A stretch of 64,000 nucleotides of DNA from Sphingobium sp. D43FB. GTDB taxonomy: Bacteria; Pseudomonadota; Alphaproteobacteria; Sphingomonadales; Sphingomonadaceae. The notes beneath the pieces are model-generated. The model saw only the letters and a list, made by a program, of their open reading frames with translations. It ran no database searches and had not been told where the DNA came from. Positions 39,290 through 48,233 of the stretch are shown one piece after another; position 1 is the first letter of the stretch; each line of letters opens with the position of its first letter. Where the stretch lies: NCBI RefSeq assembly GCF_002312805.1, contig NZ_NMUA01000022.1, forward strand, positions 1 through 64,000, written 5' to 3'. The translations under genes and the position numbers were made by a program.

Positions 39290-40072
39290 CTATTGCCCCT
39301 CCGCGATCATGCGGGCCTGCTCAAGTCCCGCCTTGATCGAGGCGGTCATGCCTTCGGCCATGATCGGGACGGCCATGGCAAGGAGGATGAGGCCCGCCAT
39401 CATCGCGACCGGCATGCCGACGGCGAACAGGTTGAGCGAAGGCGCGGCGCGCGCCAACATGCCCATGACAATCTGCACCAGCACCAGCGCAAAGGCGACC
39501 GGCAGGGCGACGGTGACGCCCGCGCCCAGCAATGCGCCGCCAAATTCGATCATCCGCCAGATCGTATCGTTCGACAGCATCGCCGCGCCCGGCGGGATGG
39601 CCTGATAGCTTTGCACCACGAAGCTGGCGAGCAGCAGATGCCCGTCCATGCCGAGCAGCAGGAAGGTGGCGAGGATGGAGAGGAAGGTGCCCAGCACCTG
39701 GGTCGATTGGCCAGACGAGGGATCGACCATCGCCGCGAAGTTGAGGCCCATCGCATTGCCGATCGTCTCCCCCGCGACGAAGGCGGCGGCATAGCCAATC
39801 TGGACGGCAAAGCCGAGCGCAAGGCCTGCCATCACTTCGCCCGCGACCATCATCACGCCTTCGAAACTGGCGACGCCATCCTGCGGCAGGGTGATGGTGA
39901 CGCTGTTGAGCGCGGCGAGGCCGAGCGCGAGCGCGAGGATCAGGCGAAGCTGGAGCGGCACGGCGGGCGCGCCGAAGACGGGCGCGGCGATGAAGGCCGC
40001 GCCGGGGCGGATCATCGCGATCAGCCAGACCCACAGCTGCGCCTCCACCCCCGCGAAGCCGGGGGCTATCAT
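39290..40072 (-). CDS. fliR: Flagellar export protein FliR
   Basis: A 260-aa polytopic export-gate subunit, with RPGAAFIAAPVFGAPAVPLQLRL near the start and GFAVQIGYAAAFVAGETIG in the middle matching the family. ATG 40072 overlaps the fliQ stop (ATGA). It forms the export channel with FliP and FliQ. Confidence 0.94.
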   Translation of the reverse strand: MIAPGFAGVEAQLWVWLIAMIRPGAAFIAAPVFGAPAVPLQLRLILALALGLAALNSVTITLPQDGVASFEGVMMVAGEVMAGLALGFAVQIGYAAAFVAGETIGNAMGLNFAAMVDPSSGQSTQVLGTFLSILATFLLLGMDGHLLLASFVVQSYQAIPPGAAMLSNDTIWRMIEFGGALLGAGVTVALPVAFALVLVQIVMGMLARAAPSLNLFAVGMPVAMMAGLILLAMAVPIMAEGMTASIKAGLEQARMIAEGQ

Positions 40073-40341
40073 TGCAGCAGGTCCGGAATGCGATCGAATA
40101 TCTCGCGGGTGAAATCGGCGATCAGCACCATGATCGATCCGCCGAACAAGGCGAGCATGGCCCCAACCACCAGGATTTTGGGGATGAAGCTCAACGTCTG
40201 TTCATTGATCGAGGTCGCTGCCTGAACCATGCCGATGATCAGGCCCGCGATCAGTGCGGGCAGCAGGATGGGGGCCGCCGCGAGGGCCGTGATCCACAGC
40301 GCCTGTTGGGCGAGGCCCATGAAGAAATCGGCGTTGTCCAT
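40069..40341 (-). CDS. fliQ: Flagellar export protein FliQ
   Basis: A 90-aa two-helix membrane protein of the export gate. ILLPALIAGLIIGMVQAATSINEQTLSF is spread over the conserved first helix and the INEQTLSF motif, and the second helix (VVGAMLALFGGSIMVLI) follows. Length is normal. About 106 bases separate it from fliP, a gap with no clear signal. Confidence 0.95.
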   Translation of the reverse strand: MDNADFFMGLAQQALWITALAAAPILLPALIAGLIIGMVQAATSINEQTLSFIPKILVVGAMLALFGGSIMVLIADFTREIFDRIPDLLQ

Positions 40342-40447
40342 CGGGATTAGAACCCCCGCCCCGTTCGCTTCGAGCGTGTCGAGAAGCGATTGCGCGAACG
40401 GTTCTCGACTTCGCTCGAACCGAACGGAAACAGGTGACGACCCACGG

Positions 40448-41320
40448 TCATGTCGCGAACGACCCGGCCAGGCTGCCCATGGTCAGCGCCCAGCCATCGA
40501 CCAGCACGAACAGCAAGAGTTTGAACGGCATCGAGATGATGGTCGGGGACAGCATCATCATGCCGAGCGCCATCAGCGTGGAAGCCACGACCAGATCGAT
40601 GATGAGGAAGGGCAGGAAGATCATGAAGCCGATCTGGAAGGCGGTCTTGAGTTCGCTGGTGACGAAGGCTGGGAGCAGGATGGTGAAAGGAATGTCGGCG
40701 GGCGTGCGGAAGGCGGGGGCTTCGGCGAGGTTGGCGAACAGTTTGAGGTCGCTCTCGCGGGTCTGCTTGGTCATGAAACCGTGCAGCACCTTGCCCGACC
40801 GGCCGACCGCTTCCTCGATCGTGATCTGGCCCTTGCCATAGGGATCGAAGGCGAGACCGTTAATCTGGTCGATCGCGGGACGCATCACGAACAGCGACAG
40901 GAAAAGCGCGAGGCCGACCAGCACCTGATTGGGTGGCGTCTGTTGCAGGCCCAGCGCCTGGCGCAGCAGCGACAGGACGATGATGATGCGGGTGAAGCTG
41001 GTCATCATCAGCACGAGCGACGGCAACACCGTCAGCAGGCTCATGAGGATCAGGATTTGCAAGCTGAGCGAGAGCGACCGGCCGTCGCCGGAAATCTGGC
41101 CCATGGCGCGGCCTAGCGCGCCGCCATTGTCGGCGGGGGCGGCAGGCGCCGCCTGCGCGAAGGCAGGGTTGCTGACAAAGAGCAACGCCAGCACAACCAA
41201 CAACGTCATTCCCGCGAAGGCGGGAATCCATCTCCCAGCCTTGCATCTGGTGGCAAACGTCGGGAGATGGATCCCCGCCTTCGCGGGGATGACGGATACG
41301 GGGTTAGCGCAGGCGCGCAT
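40448..41320 (-). CDS. fliP: Flagellar export protein FliP with REP-derived N-terminal extension
   Basis: A 290-aa frame from ATG 41320 (GGAAGG 6 bases upstream), or 253 aa from ATG 41209. The mature part is standard Fli[61 protein letters not shown] and [19 protein letters not shown]. Between residues 8 and 39 the frame reads through a REP palindrome ([11 protein letters not shown] and WIPAFAGMT), and the normal signal peptide ([17 protein letters not shown]) begins only after it. The ATG at 41209 lies within the repeat itself and has a poor ribosome site. The open reading frame is preserved. Confidence 0.93.
   Translation of the reverse strand: MRACANPVSVIPAKAGIHLPTFATRCKAGRWIPAFAGMTLLVVLALLFVSNPAFAQAAPAAPADNGGALGRAMGQISGDGRSLSLSLQILILMSLLTVLPSLVLMMTSFTRIIIVLSLLRQALGLQQTPPNQVLVGLALFLSLFVMRPAIDQINGLAFDPYGKGQITIEEAVGRSGKVLHGFMTKQTRESDLKLFANLAEAPAFRTPADIPFTILLPAFVTSELKTAFQIGFMIFLPFLIIDLVVASTLMALGMMMLSPTIISMPFKLLLFVLVDGWALTMGSLAGSFAT
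41205..41293. repeat. REP-like palindrome inside the fliP 5' end
   Basis: Arms GTCATTCCCGCGAAGGCGGG and, inverted, CCCGCCTTCGCGGGGATGAC, with inner ATCCATCTCCC/GGGAGATGGAT, enclose a short loop. It is the same family as 263-330 and 11043-11158. It sits at the fliO-fliP junction and within the fliP reading frame. Confidence 0.85.
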
Positions 41321-41567
41321 GGTCGCCTTCCGCGATCTTTTCGATCCGGCCGCGCGTGACCGACAGCAATATCTTCTTGCCCTCGAACTCGACCACCGCG
41401 AGCTTGCCAAACGCGCCCATCGGCAGGGCTTCGAGCAGCTTGAGCGAACGGTCGCCCTGCTGGCCCATCATGCCCGGTTGATATTTGCGCCACAGCCACA
41501 ATGCGCCAAAGGCCATGCCACCGACCAGCGGCAGGAGGATCAGCAGTTTAACGAAATACCAGAACAT
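41304..41567 (-). CDS. fliO: Flagellar assembly protein FliO
   Basis: An 87-aa single-pass membrane protein ([22 protein letters not shown]) with a short cytoplasmic domain ([27 protein letters not shown]) typical of FliO, which helps FliP assemble. It overlaps the upstream start of fliP (ATG 41320) by 17 bases, supporting that start. Confidence 0.85.
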   Translation of the reverse strand: MFWYFVKLLILLPLVGGMAFGALWLWRKYQPGMMGQQGDRSLKLLEALPMGAFGKLAVVEFEGKKILLSVTRGRIEKIAEGDHARLR

Positions 41568-41655
41568 GATGGAGCCGCCCGCGCTTCATGGTTAATTGGC
41601 CCAAGCGATCCGCAGTTTCGATCCGCAAGGCAAGCGCAAAATCGATGCGGTGCGA

Positions 41656-41991
41656 TCAGCCGCGCCGTTCGATGCCTGCAAGCCGGGTTTCGGTCGCCGC
41701 GATGTCGACGATGCGGATGCCATAGCGGCCATTGACCGTCACCACCTCGCCCTTGGCGATCAGCGCGCCATTGACCATTATGTCGAGCAGATCGTCGGCC
41801 TGGCGATCCAGTTCCACGATACTGCCTTCGGCCAGGTCCATGACTTCGGCGAGCCGCAGCGAGGTCGATCCGACCTCCACCGACATGCGGACCGGAATGT
41901 CCGCCAGCAGCTTGAAATGACGATTATTCGTCATCCGGCTGACGGGATCTTCGGCGCGCTCCATCCGGGGGGCTTCGCTCATATCGCTCAT
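41656..41991 (-). CDS. fliN: Flagellar motor switch protein FliN
   Basis: A 111-aa C-ring protein. ADIPVRMSVEVGSTSLRLAEVMDL and SIVELDRQADDLLDIMVNGALIAKGEVV match the SpoA domain. ATG 41991 overlaps the fliM stop by four bases. It pairs with FliM and FliG in the rotor switch. Confidence 0.94.
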   Translation of the reverse strand: MSDMSEAPRMERAEDPVSRMTNNRHFKLLADIPVRMSVEVGSTSLRLAEVMDLAEGSIVELDRQADDLLDIMVNGALIAKGEVVTVNGRYGIRIVDIAATETRLAGIERRG

Positions 41992-42872
41992 TGGTCGGAT
42001 CCTTGTACGAGTTTTTCAATCTGGAAGGCGGCGCGGCCATCCTGTTCGCCGATGCTGCCATGGGCGACGATGCGGTTGCCCACGATCAGCGGCAGCGAGC
42101 GGCCGATCGTGACGGGAATGACATCGCCGACCTTCAATTCCATGAGGTCGGAGACGGAAAGATGGGGCCGGGCCAGCACGGTGCGCGCGGGCAGGCGAAT
42201 GTCGCGCATCCGCCGGACGATGCGCCCCTGCCATACGGGATCACATTGCTCGTCGTCGGTGGGCAGCTTCGATCCCATCAGCGCTTCGACCGCGCGCAGG
42301 GCGGACAGCGGAAAGACGAGATCGATCGGCCATTCCTGCTCACGGGTCAGGCTGACGGTGAAGCGCTGGACGACCATCTGGTCGGCGGGCTGGGCGCTGG
42401 CGGTGAAACCGACGCCGGTTTCGCGCATGACGAGGCTGGCATCGAGCGGGAGGACGTCGCTCCACGTCTCGACGAGGCGCGCGATGATGGCGTCGGCCAG
42501 GCGGACGATCAGCCGGTCTTCGGTGGGGGTAAATTCGCCGCGCGAGGGCAAGGGCCGGTTGCCAAGACCGCCATAGAAGCAATCGACCAACGTCGAGATC
42601 ATGGCGGCGTGCATATGCAGCAGCACCTGCCCCTTGAGCGGGAGCAGGCGATAGACGGACAGGCTGGCAAAGGCAGGCATGGCGGCCGACCAGGCGCCCA
42701 TGTCCATCAATTGCGTCTCGTGCGCGGCGACATGGGGGCGCGTGCCCGATATCGGTTCGATGAGCGTGCGCATGCGCCGGGCGAGCTTGTCGCCCAGCCG
42801 GTCCAGCCCCGACAGCATCACCGGTGCTTGTGAATCCCCCCGCCCGAAGGCGTAGGTTTGTACGTCGTCCAT
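41988..42872 (-). CDS. fliM: Flagellar motor switch protein FliM, lacking the N-terminal CheY-binding segment
   Basis: A 294-aa protein. The middle domain (SLSVYRLLPLKGQVLLHMHAAMI, VDCFYGGLGNRPLPS, FTPTEDRLIVRLADAIIARL) and the C-terminal SpoA domain (LELKVGDVIPV-like MELKVGDVIPVTIG) are FliM. The usual N-terminal motif with an EIDALL core, which binds phosphorylated CheY, is not present: the protein begins MDDVQTYAFGRGDSQAPVML at roughly residue 40 of other FliMs. It overlaps fliN and follows fliL by 51 bases. Confidence 0.92.
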   Translation of the reverse strand: MDDVQTYAFGRGDSQAPVMLSGLDRLGDKLARRMRTLIEPISGTRPHVAAHETQLMDMGAWSAAMPAFASLSVYRLLPLKGQVLLHMHAAMISTLVDCFYGGLGNRPLPSRGEFTPTEDRLIVRLADAIIARLVETWSDVLPLDASLVMRETGVGFTASAQPADQMVVQRFTVSLTREQEWPIDLVFPLSALRAVEALMGSKLPTDDEQCDPVWQGRIVRRMRDIRLPARTVLARPHLSVSDLMELKVGDVIPVTIGRSLPLIVGNRIVAHGSIGEQDGRAAFQIEKLVQGSDQ

Positions 42873-42923
42873 GATTGTCCCCAGCCCTTCGGACCGGGGG
42901 ACTTCCCGGCCTTCTGGACGGTG

Positions 42924-43544
42924 CTATTGAATAACGAAATTGGTAAAATAAACGTTATCGACGCCGCCATAACCCGTTTTTTGCTTTAAAATATCGTTTA
43001 TTATCACCTTGATCTTCGCTTGGAGCGCCTGCTTGCCCTTGGGCGTCGCCAGCATCTCTTCGGGCTGCTGGGCGAGCATCATCAGCACCTGGCTGCGGAT
43101 CGCCATCTCGTGCGTCTTGATCGCGTCGATCACCCGCAGGTCATAATAGGTCGATACCGCCAGCGAAATCTGAGCAAAGGCGTCGGTGTCCGTCATGTTG
43201 GACGTGAAGGGCGTCTGCAGCTGGAAATAGGTCGCCTGATAGGCGGTGGGGTTGGCAGGCGGCGGCAAATCGATGCCTTTGCCATGCGCGCCGCCATGAG
43301 CCGCTGCCGCATCGCCATGCGGCGCGGCATGCGCCTTGGCGATATCCTCGGCGCTTTCGCCGGCCAGCACCAAAACGGGTTTGTTGGGATCTTCCTTTGG
43401 CCCTTCATCCTTCGGGTTGAAGAAACCGGCGGCATAGAGGCCACCCGCTGCGCCCGCGCCGCCGATCAACATGGCGATGACGACCAGCAGGATCATCTTC
43501 ATGCCCCCGCCCTTTTTCTTCTTCGCCTTTGGTTCGTCGCTCAT
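42924..43544 (-). CDS. fliL: Flagellar basal-body protein FliL
   Basis: A 206-aa inner-membrane protein. A lysine-rich cytoplasmic start, one membrane helix (MILLVVIAMLIGGAGAAGGLYAAG) and a periplasmic domain with FQLQTPFTSNMTDTDAFAQ and the C-terminal VDNVYFTNFVIQ match FliL, which stabilises stators. A His/Ala-rich linker (AHAAPHGDAAAAHGGAHGK) precedes the domain. AGGAAG lies before ATG 43544. Confidence 0.92.
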   Translation of the reverse strand: MSDEPKAKKKKGGGMKMILLVVIAMLIGGAGAAGGLYAAGFFNPKDEGPKEDPNKPVLVLAGESAEDIAKAHAAPHGDAAAAHGGAHGKGIDLPPPANPTAYQATYFQLQTPFTSNMTDTDAFAQISLAVSTYYDLRVIDAIKTHEMAIRSQVLMMLAQQPEEMLATPKGKQALQAKIKVIINDILKQKTGYGGVDNVYFTNFVIQ

Positions 43545-43572
43545 TCTTCCTGTCCCCCAGGCTCAAGGCCGA

Positions 43573-45837
43573 TCATGCATAGCGCGCGCGAACGGCGTCG
43601 CGGGTGTTGTCGCCCGCCTCCGCATGGTTAAGAACGGCCGCATCGTCGGCGGCTTTATGCGATTGCCCAATATTTTCGCGCGCCTGCCAGCGGCCCTGGC
43701 CCTGCCCCTGAAAGGCGGGCTGGCCTGCCTGCTGCTGATGCTGCTGGCCCGGCGCATTCTGTCCCGACGGATCAGGGCGAGTGGCGTCCGTGGCGGCGGG
43801 CGCGCGCTCGATCTTCACTTCGCTGATCTTCACGGCAGCAAGCCCTGCATCGAGGCGCAGGCGGTCGCCATCCTGGCGCAGCGCCTGTTCGGCAAGGTCG
43901 GTAGCGACGGTCAGGGCGACGCTTGCGCCTTTGTCGCCCTGCTGGATATCGACCTGGATCGGGCCGAGCGTGTCGGCATTGATCTGAAACCGGCCCTGCG
44001 CGCCATTGGCCGAGAGGCCCGCAATGTCGCGGGCCAGGCTGTCGATCCACTGACCCGACACGCCCATATCTACCACTTGCGCGCCAAGGCTGGCGGACAG
44101 GTCAGCGACGGGTGCCGTGGGCAGGACCGGGGCGAGTGCGACGGGTTGGAGCGTGATCGGCGTCGGCACGGCTGCAGGGTCGGCACGCGACATGCTCGAC
44201 AGCGGAGCCGTAGCCTCCCGATCGGTGTCCTGGCGCTGCACGGCTTCCGTCGGCTGCGGAGAGGCCGCGCGGCCAGTCATATGATCGCGCACCAGTTGCA
44301 GCAGCGATACCGCCTCGGCTTTGACGGGCCCTTGCACCGGTGGCGGAGCATCGGGGGTCAGTGTCGGTAGCGGAGCGGCGGCAACGTCAGTGGCCGCGAT
44401 GCTCTGGGGCGCGGTGGACGCGACGGGGCTGGCAACCGGAGCCGGGCTTGGGCCGCTGACTGTCGTCGTTGAACGGGGTGTGGCGGGAGGCACAGGAACG
44501 GACTGCACCTTCGCAGGTCCGGCGGCGGCTGGGGCGGCTGGGGCGGCTGGGGCGGCTGGGGCGGCTGGTGCGGCTGGGGCGGCACCAACCTCCATTGGAA
44601 CGGTCGGTTGCGCGGGTGCGAGTGTAGCCGTCGTGATGCGCGCTGCTAGGGGTGCCGGTGCCTCGGTATCCACCGGCGAGGCGTCAGCGACGATGGGCGG
44701 CGCAGGGGTCGGAAGAGCGGGCGGTGCAGCCATGCCGGTCGCGGCGACGGTCGGGTCTGGCAGCGGCAACGGGGCGGCGGGCTGTTCGGCCACGGCGTCC
44801 TTAGGCAATGGCCGATCGGGACTGGTAGCAGCGAACGGCGCAGCGCCGTCCGGTTGCGCGGGGTGGACTGCATCGGTTTGGCTGACCGGTTCGGCCGATC
44901 GGATCGGGGCTTGAAGGGACGGCTGGACTGGCGTCGCGAGAGGGATTGCCGCGTTCTGCGCCGGGGCTGCCGCGTCGGAAACGGACAGCGAAGCGGACAA
45001 AGGTTCGGCGTTTTCAGGCCCGGCTGCCACGTCCGACTCTATGTCCGTTTCGCTGTCCGTTTCGCTATCCGTTATTGGTGTGCGGACTGGCGCCGCGGCC
45101 GCCCTGACGGACGAAACGGACGCGGCGGCGTCTGGTGCGGTGGCCGGTTGGATCGCAGGCGACGCGGGCGTCGTGACCATCGAAGGGCTGTCCGCCGTCT
45201 GCTCGATCGGCGATCGATCGACAGGCGATGGGCGTGTAGGCGCGGCGGCAGGTCGCGCTGCGGCGGGCGCTGCCTCAGGCTGCGGCGCGGCGGGCGCGTC
45301 TTGCGTTTCCTGGGGCGGTGTGTCCGTCGCTGCCGGTGCCGGTGTGATGCGCGGATCTTTGGCGGCGACGCCGGGCCAGGCTGGCACCATAGGGCTAGGT
45401 GCCATGGTCGGCGTCGCGGATTGCGGCTGGTCAGGCTGGACGGGCGCGGATGAAGACTGTCCGCTCTGCTCAGGCCGGGGCGGTTGAACGGGCGTCGCCG
45501 CAAACGCAGCGGCAGGCGCAGGCGTCGTAGCATCTGGAACCGAGGGCACGGCGTGGGGCGTGGCAGGCACGGCTTCTGCGGCTAAGACCGGTGTTCCTGG
45601 CACGGAGATGGGGGTGCTGGGCGTCGCAGACGCTGCTCCCGACGCTAGGCTCGGTCCGTTGGGCGCTGCAATTACGGCGCTTGGCGTCGTCGCTGCCGCG
45701 CTCGGCGGGGCGGTCGCTGCGTCGAGCAGCTGCGCGAAGTCGGGGGTGCCGGGCATTGGCGCGACGCCCCCGCCCTTCCCTGTCCCACCGGCGGGTGTCG
45801 GGAAGAGCAAGGCCTTGATAGAGGCGAGCATCGTCAT
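43573..45837 (-). CDS. fliK: Flagellar hook-length control protein FliK
   Basis: A 754-aa exported ruler protein, longer than the common 400-600 aa. About 600 residues are low-complexity Pro/Ala/Ser/Thr, and only the last 130 form the conserved hook-length domain (SGQWIDSLARDIAGL, GRFQINADTLGPIQVDIQQG, LRLDAGLAAVKISEVKIE). A tandem Ala-Ala-Pro run lies at 44523-44575. The start is ATG 45837, just past the fliJ stop, with GGGGG upstream; ATG 45846 is possible. Confidence 0.85.
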   Translation of the reverse strand: MTMLASIKALLFPTPAGGTGKGGGVAPMPGTPDFAQLLDAATAPPSAAATTPSAVIAAPNGPSLASGAASATPSTPISVPGTPVLAAEAVPATPHAVPSVPDATTPAPAAAFAATPVQPPRPEQSGQSSSAPVQPDQPQSATPTMAPSPMVPAWPGVAAKDPRITPAPAATDTPPQETQDAPAAPQPEAAPAAARPAAAPTRPSPVDRSPIEQTADSPSMVTTPASPAIQPATAPDAAASVSSVRAAAAPVRTPITDSETDSETDIESDVAAGPENAEPLSASLSVSDAAAPAQNAAIPLATPVQPSLQAPIRSAEPVSQTDAVHPAQPDGAAPFAATSPDRPLPKDAVAEQPAAPLPLPDPTVAATGMAAPPALPTPAPPIVADASPVDTEAPAPLAARITTATLAPAQPTVPMEVGAAPAAPAAPAAPAAPAAPAAAGPAKVQSVPVPPATPRSTTTVSGPSPAPVASPVASTAPQSIAATDVAAAPLPTLTPDAPPPVQGPVKAEAVSLLQLVRDHMTGRAASPQPTEAVQRQDTDREATAPLSSMSRADPAAVPTPITLQPVALAPVLPTAPVADLSASLGAQVVDMGVSGQWIDSLARDIAGLSANGAQGRFQINADTLGPIQVDIQQGDKGASVALTVATDLAEQALRQDGDRLRLDAGLAAVKISEVKIERAPAATDATRPDPSGQNAPGQQHQQQAGQPAFQGQGQGRWQARENIGQSHKAADDAAVLNHAEAGDNTRDAVRARYA
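44521..44585 (-). repeat. Tandem 9-base repeat in fliK
   Basis: On the plus strand the unit GGCGGCTGG recurs about seven times with one variant, encoding alternating Ala-Ala-Pro in FliK. Copy-number change by slippage would keep the frame, since each unit is three codons. Confidence 0.8.
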
Positions 45838-45838
45838 G

Positions 45839-46264
45839 TCAGGCATCCCCCGTCCGCTGCATGCGGCGATAGCGCGGCAAGGCCGCCAGCTTGTTTTCGC
45901 GCCATTCTTCAAGGTTCGCGCGGGCGCGGTCCTTGAGGCGGGTGGCGATTTCCTTTTCGCGGTTGGCGGCGAGCGTCACGCCTTCCTTGGTCTCCACCTT
46001 GCGCCGCGCGTCGTAGAGCGCGCCGTCGAGCTGGCGCCCTGCCTGTTCCAGCCGGGTGGCAAGTTCCTGCATGGCGGCGAAGGACGCGCCGGTGGCGGCG
46101 CCTTCGGTTTCAAACAGTTCGTAGCGAACCTTGTTGAGCCGCTCGATATTGCGGGCCAGGCCATCGGCCTCGTCGCGCGCGCGCGCGGTTTCGGCGACGG
46201 CCATGGCATGTTGGACATGGCGCACGCGCAGCACGCGATGGCGGCGGGATACCAGCCCCTTCAT
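45839..46264 (-). CDS. fliJ: Flagellar export chaperone FliJ
   Basis: A 141-aa, strongly helical, highly charged protein with coiled-coil character throughout (RLNKVRYELFETEGA, RQLDGALYDARRKVETKE, RLKDRARANLEEWRENK). Position directly after fliI, with an ATGA overlap, and composition identify FliJ, which is poorly conserved in sequence. Confidence 0.82.
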   Translation of the reverse strand: MKGLVSRRHRVLRVRHVQHAMAVAETARARDEADGLARNIERLNKVRYELFETEGAATGASFAAMQELATRLEQAGRQLDGALYDARRKVETKEGVTLAANREKEIATRLKDRARANLEEWRENKLAALPRYRRMQRTGDA

Positions 46265-47589
46265 GCGCCGAACCCGGCTATCAGCGCAGCGGCGCTGGTG
46301 TCGAGGTCGATGCGGCTTTTCTGGTCCTGCCGAATGAAGTCGAGCATTTCCTGCCGGCGCTGCACGGCTTCGTCGATCACCGGATCATTGCCGGGGCGAT
46401 AGGCACCCATCAGGATGAGATCGCGATTTTCCTCATAAGCAGCCCAGAGGCGACGATAAGTGGCGGCGGCCATGCGATGATCGTCCGGCACCACATCGGC
46501 CATGACGCGCGAGAGGGATTTGCCGACGTCGATGGCCGGGAAGATGGATTGTTCGGACAGGTGCCGCGACAGGACGAAATGGCCGTCCACGATGGCGCGG
46601 GCCGCGTCCACGATCGGATCGTCCGTATCGTCGCCATCGGCCAGCACGGTGTAGAGCGCGGTGATCGAACCGCCGGTACGAGCGTCCACCCCGGCTCGTT
46701 CGACCAGGCGGGGAATGAGCGCGAGGGCAGACGGCGGATAGCCCTTCATCGCGGGCGGTTCGCCCAATGCCAGGCCGATTTCGCGCTGGGCATGGGCGCA
46801 GCGGGTCAGGCTGTCGATCAGCAGCAGCACCTTCTTGCCACGGGCGCGGAAATATTCGGCGATCGCGGTAGCGCGCGCGGCGGCGCGCAGGCGCAGCACC
46901 GGGGGATGATCGGCAGGCACGGCGACCACGATGCTCTTGTGCATCGTGTGTTTGAGCTTGGTTTCGAGGAAGTCGCTGACTTCGCGGCCGCGCTCGCCAA
47001 TCAGGCCAACGACGACGATATCGGCTTCGGCCCCGGCGATCATCTGGCCCATCAGCACGGATTTACCGACCCCAGAGCCTGCGATGATGGCGATACGCTG
47101 ACCGCGCCCGGCAGTAAGCAGCGCGTTGACGGCGCGGACGCCGAGATCGAACGGTTCGGTGACGCGGCCGCGATCGAGGACATTGCCCTTGACGCCATTC
47201 AAGGGCCAGACGCCGCCCGCGATGATCGGCCCCTTGCGGTCTAGCGGCTGGCCCATGGCATCGACCACGCGGCCGATCAGCCCTTCGCCCACCTGCACCA
47301 TATTGGCCTGGCTATCAGGTTCGACCCGCGCACCATTTTCGAGCGGCGCGTCGCTGTCGAGCGGCACCAGCAGGGTACGGCCGCCGCGAAAGCCCGCGAC
47401 TTCGGCGCGCGCGATCGTGCCGTCGCTGGCGATCACCCGCGCGCCCGCGCCGATCGGGCGGCGAAAGCCGGTGACTTCGAGCATCCCCGCATCATGGCTG
47501 ACCAGACGGCCGACATGGCGCGGCGCGCGGTTCTGCACCTGCAAATGGTCGAACAGGGTTTCGGCCTGGGCCAGCGCGGCGCGGATCAA
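46261..47589 (-). CDS. fliI: Flagellum-specific ATPase FliI
   Basis: A 442-aa ATPase that powers flagellar export. Walker A GSGVGKSVLMGQM, the GERGREVSDFLE motif and Walker B VLLLIDSLTRCAHAQREIGLA are intact. It overlaps fliH and fliJ by four bases on each side. Confidence 0.96.
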   Translation of the reverse strand: MIRAALAQAETLFDHLQVQNRAPRHVGRLVSHDAGMLEVTGFRRPIGAGARVIASDGTIARAEVAGFRGGRTLLVPLDSDAPLENGARVEPDSQANMVQVGEGLIGRVVDAMGQPLDRKGPIIAGGVWPLNGVKGNVLDRGRVTEPFDLGVRAVNALLTAGRGQRIAIIAGSGVGKSVLMGQMIAGAEADIVVVGLIGERGREVSDFLETKLKHTMHKSIVVAVPADHPPVLRLRAAARATAIAEYFRARGKKVLLLIDSLTRCAHAQREIGLALGEPPAMKGYPPSALALIPRLVERAGVDARTGGSITALYTVLADGDDTDDPIVDAARAIVDGHFVLSRHLSEQSIFPAIDVGKSLSRVMADVVPDDHRMAAATYRRLWAAYEENRDLILMGAYRPGNDPVIDEAVQRRQEMLDFIRQDQKSRIDLDTSAAALIAGFGA

Positions 47590-48233
47590 GGCCTGCCCTC
47601 CATATCATCGAGCAGTGCGCGCAGGCGCGAGAGGCGCACGTCCGGGCCATCCTCGACCCAGCCTTCGGCGGTTTCCAGCCGGACGCAGCCGCGCTGCATC
47701 GCCTTGTCGGGCACCAGCTTCACGCCGATCTGTTCGCCTTCCAGCATGACGATATCGTCGGGATGGAGGTGGAGCGCGCCCTTTTCGTCATTATCCTCGA
47801 TGAAGGCGGCGACGGTGTCGCAGCGCTGCACGAGGCGTTCGATGTCGATCTCGACCTCGCCGACAATCTGTTCGACCAGGCGGACCACCGTAGCGGAGAG
47901 CATGGTGGAGAGCATGCCGCTGGGCGCGGGCGCGAGCGAGGCCAGCGATTCCGCCAGCCGTTCGCGGATTTCCGTGTCGGCACCATGGGCTTCGGCGGTG
48001 ATGCGGCAACCTTCGTCGAAACCGAGCGTGAAGGCTTCCATCCGCGCTTCTTCGACCAGATCGACCACGGGTTCGGCGTCCGCCATGGCGGCGCGGATCG
48101 TCGCGGTCTGCGCGCCGGGATGGGCGGTGTAGAGGCTGCGGAAACCGCTGCTCTCGCTTTGTACGAAACCGGCGACCGCGACTGGCGCGAAATCGCGGGC
48201 TGCTTCGGCACCCCAAATCCTAGACAAAGTCAT
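47586..48233 (-). CDS. fliH: Flagellar export regulator FliH
   Basis: A 215-aa protein that controls FliI. GFDEGCRITAEAH is the short glycine-type repeat region, and the C-terminal part (TVVRLVEQIVGEVEIDIERLVQR, LHLHPDDIVML) resembles the FliH/YscL stator fold. ATG 48233 has AAGGGG upstream and lies inside the fliG 3' end (14-base overlap). Confidence 0.85.
   Translation of the reverse strand: MTLSRIWGAEAARDFAPVAVAGFVQSESSGFRSLYTAHPGAQTATIRAAMADAEPVVDLVEEARMEAFTLGFDEGCRITAEAHGADTEIRERLAESLASLAPAPSGMLSTMLSATVVRLVEQIVGEVEIDIERLVQRCDTVAAFIEDNDEKGALHLHPDDIVMLEGEQIGVKLVPDKAMQRGCVRLETAEGWVEDGPDVRLSRLRALLDDMEGRP

Noticed and set aside
42877..42902. Hairpin between fliL and fliM as a terminator
   Set aside because: There is an inverted repeat GTCCCC/GGGGAC but no T-run, and the genes are clearly one flagellar run. 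It may be an attenuator, but the evidence is thin.
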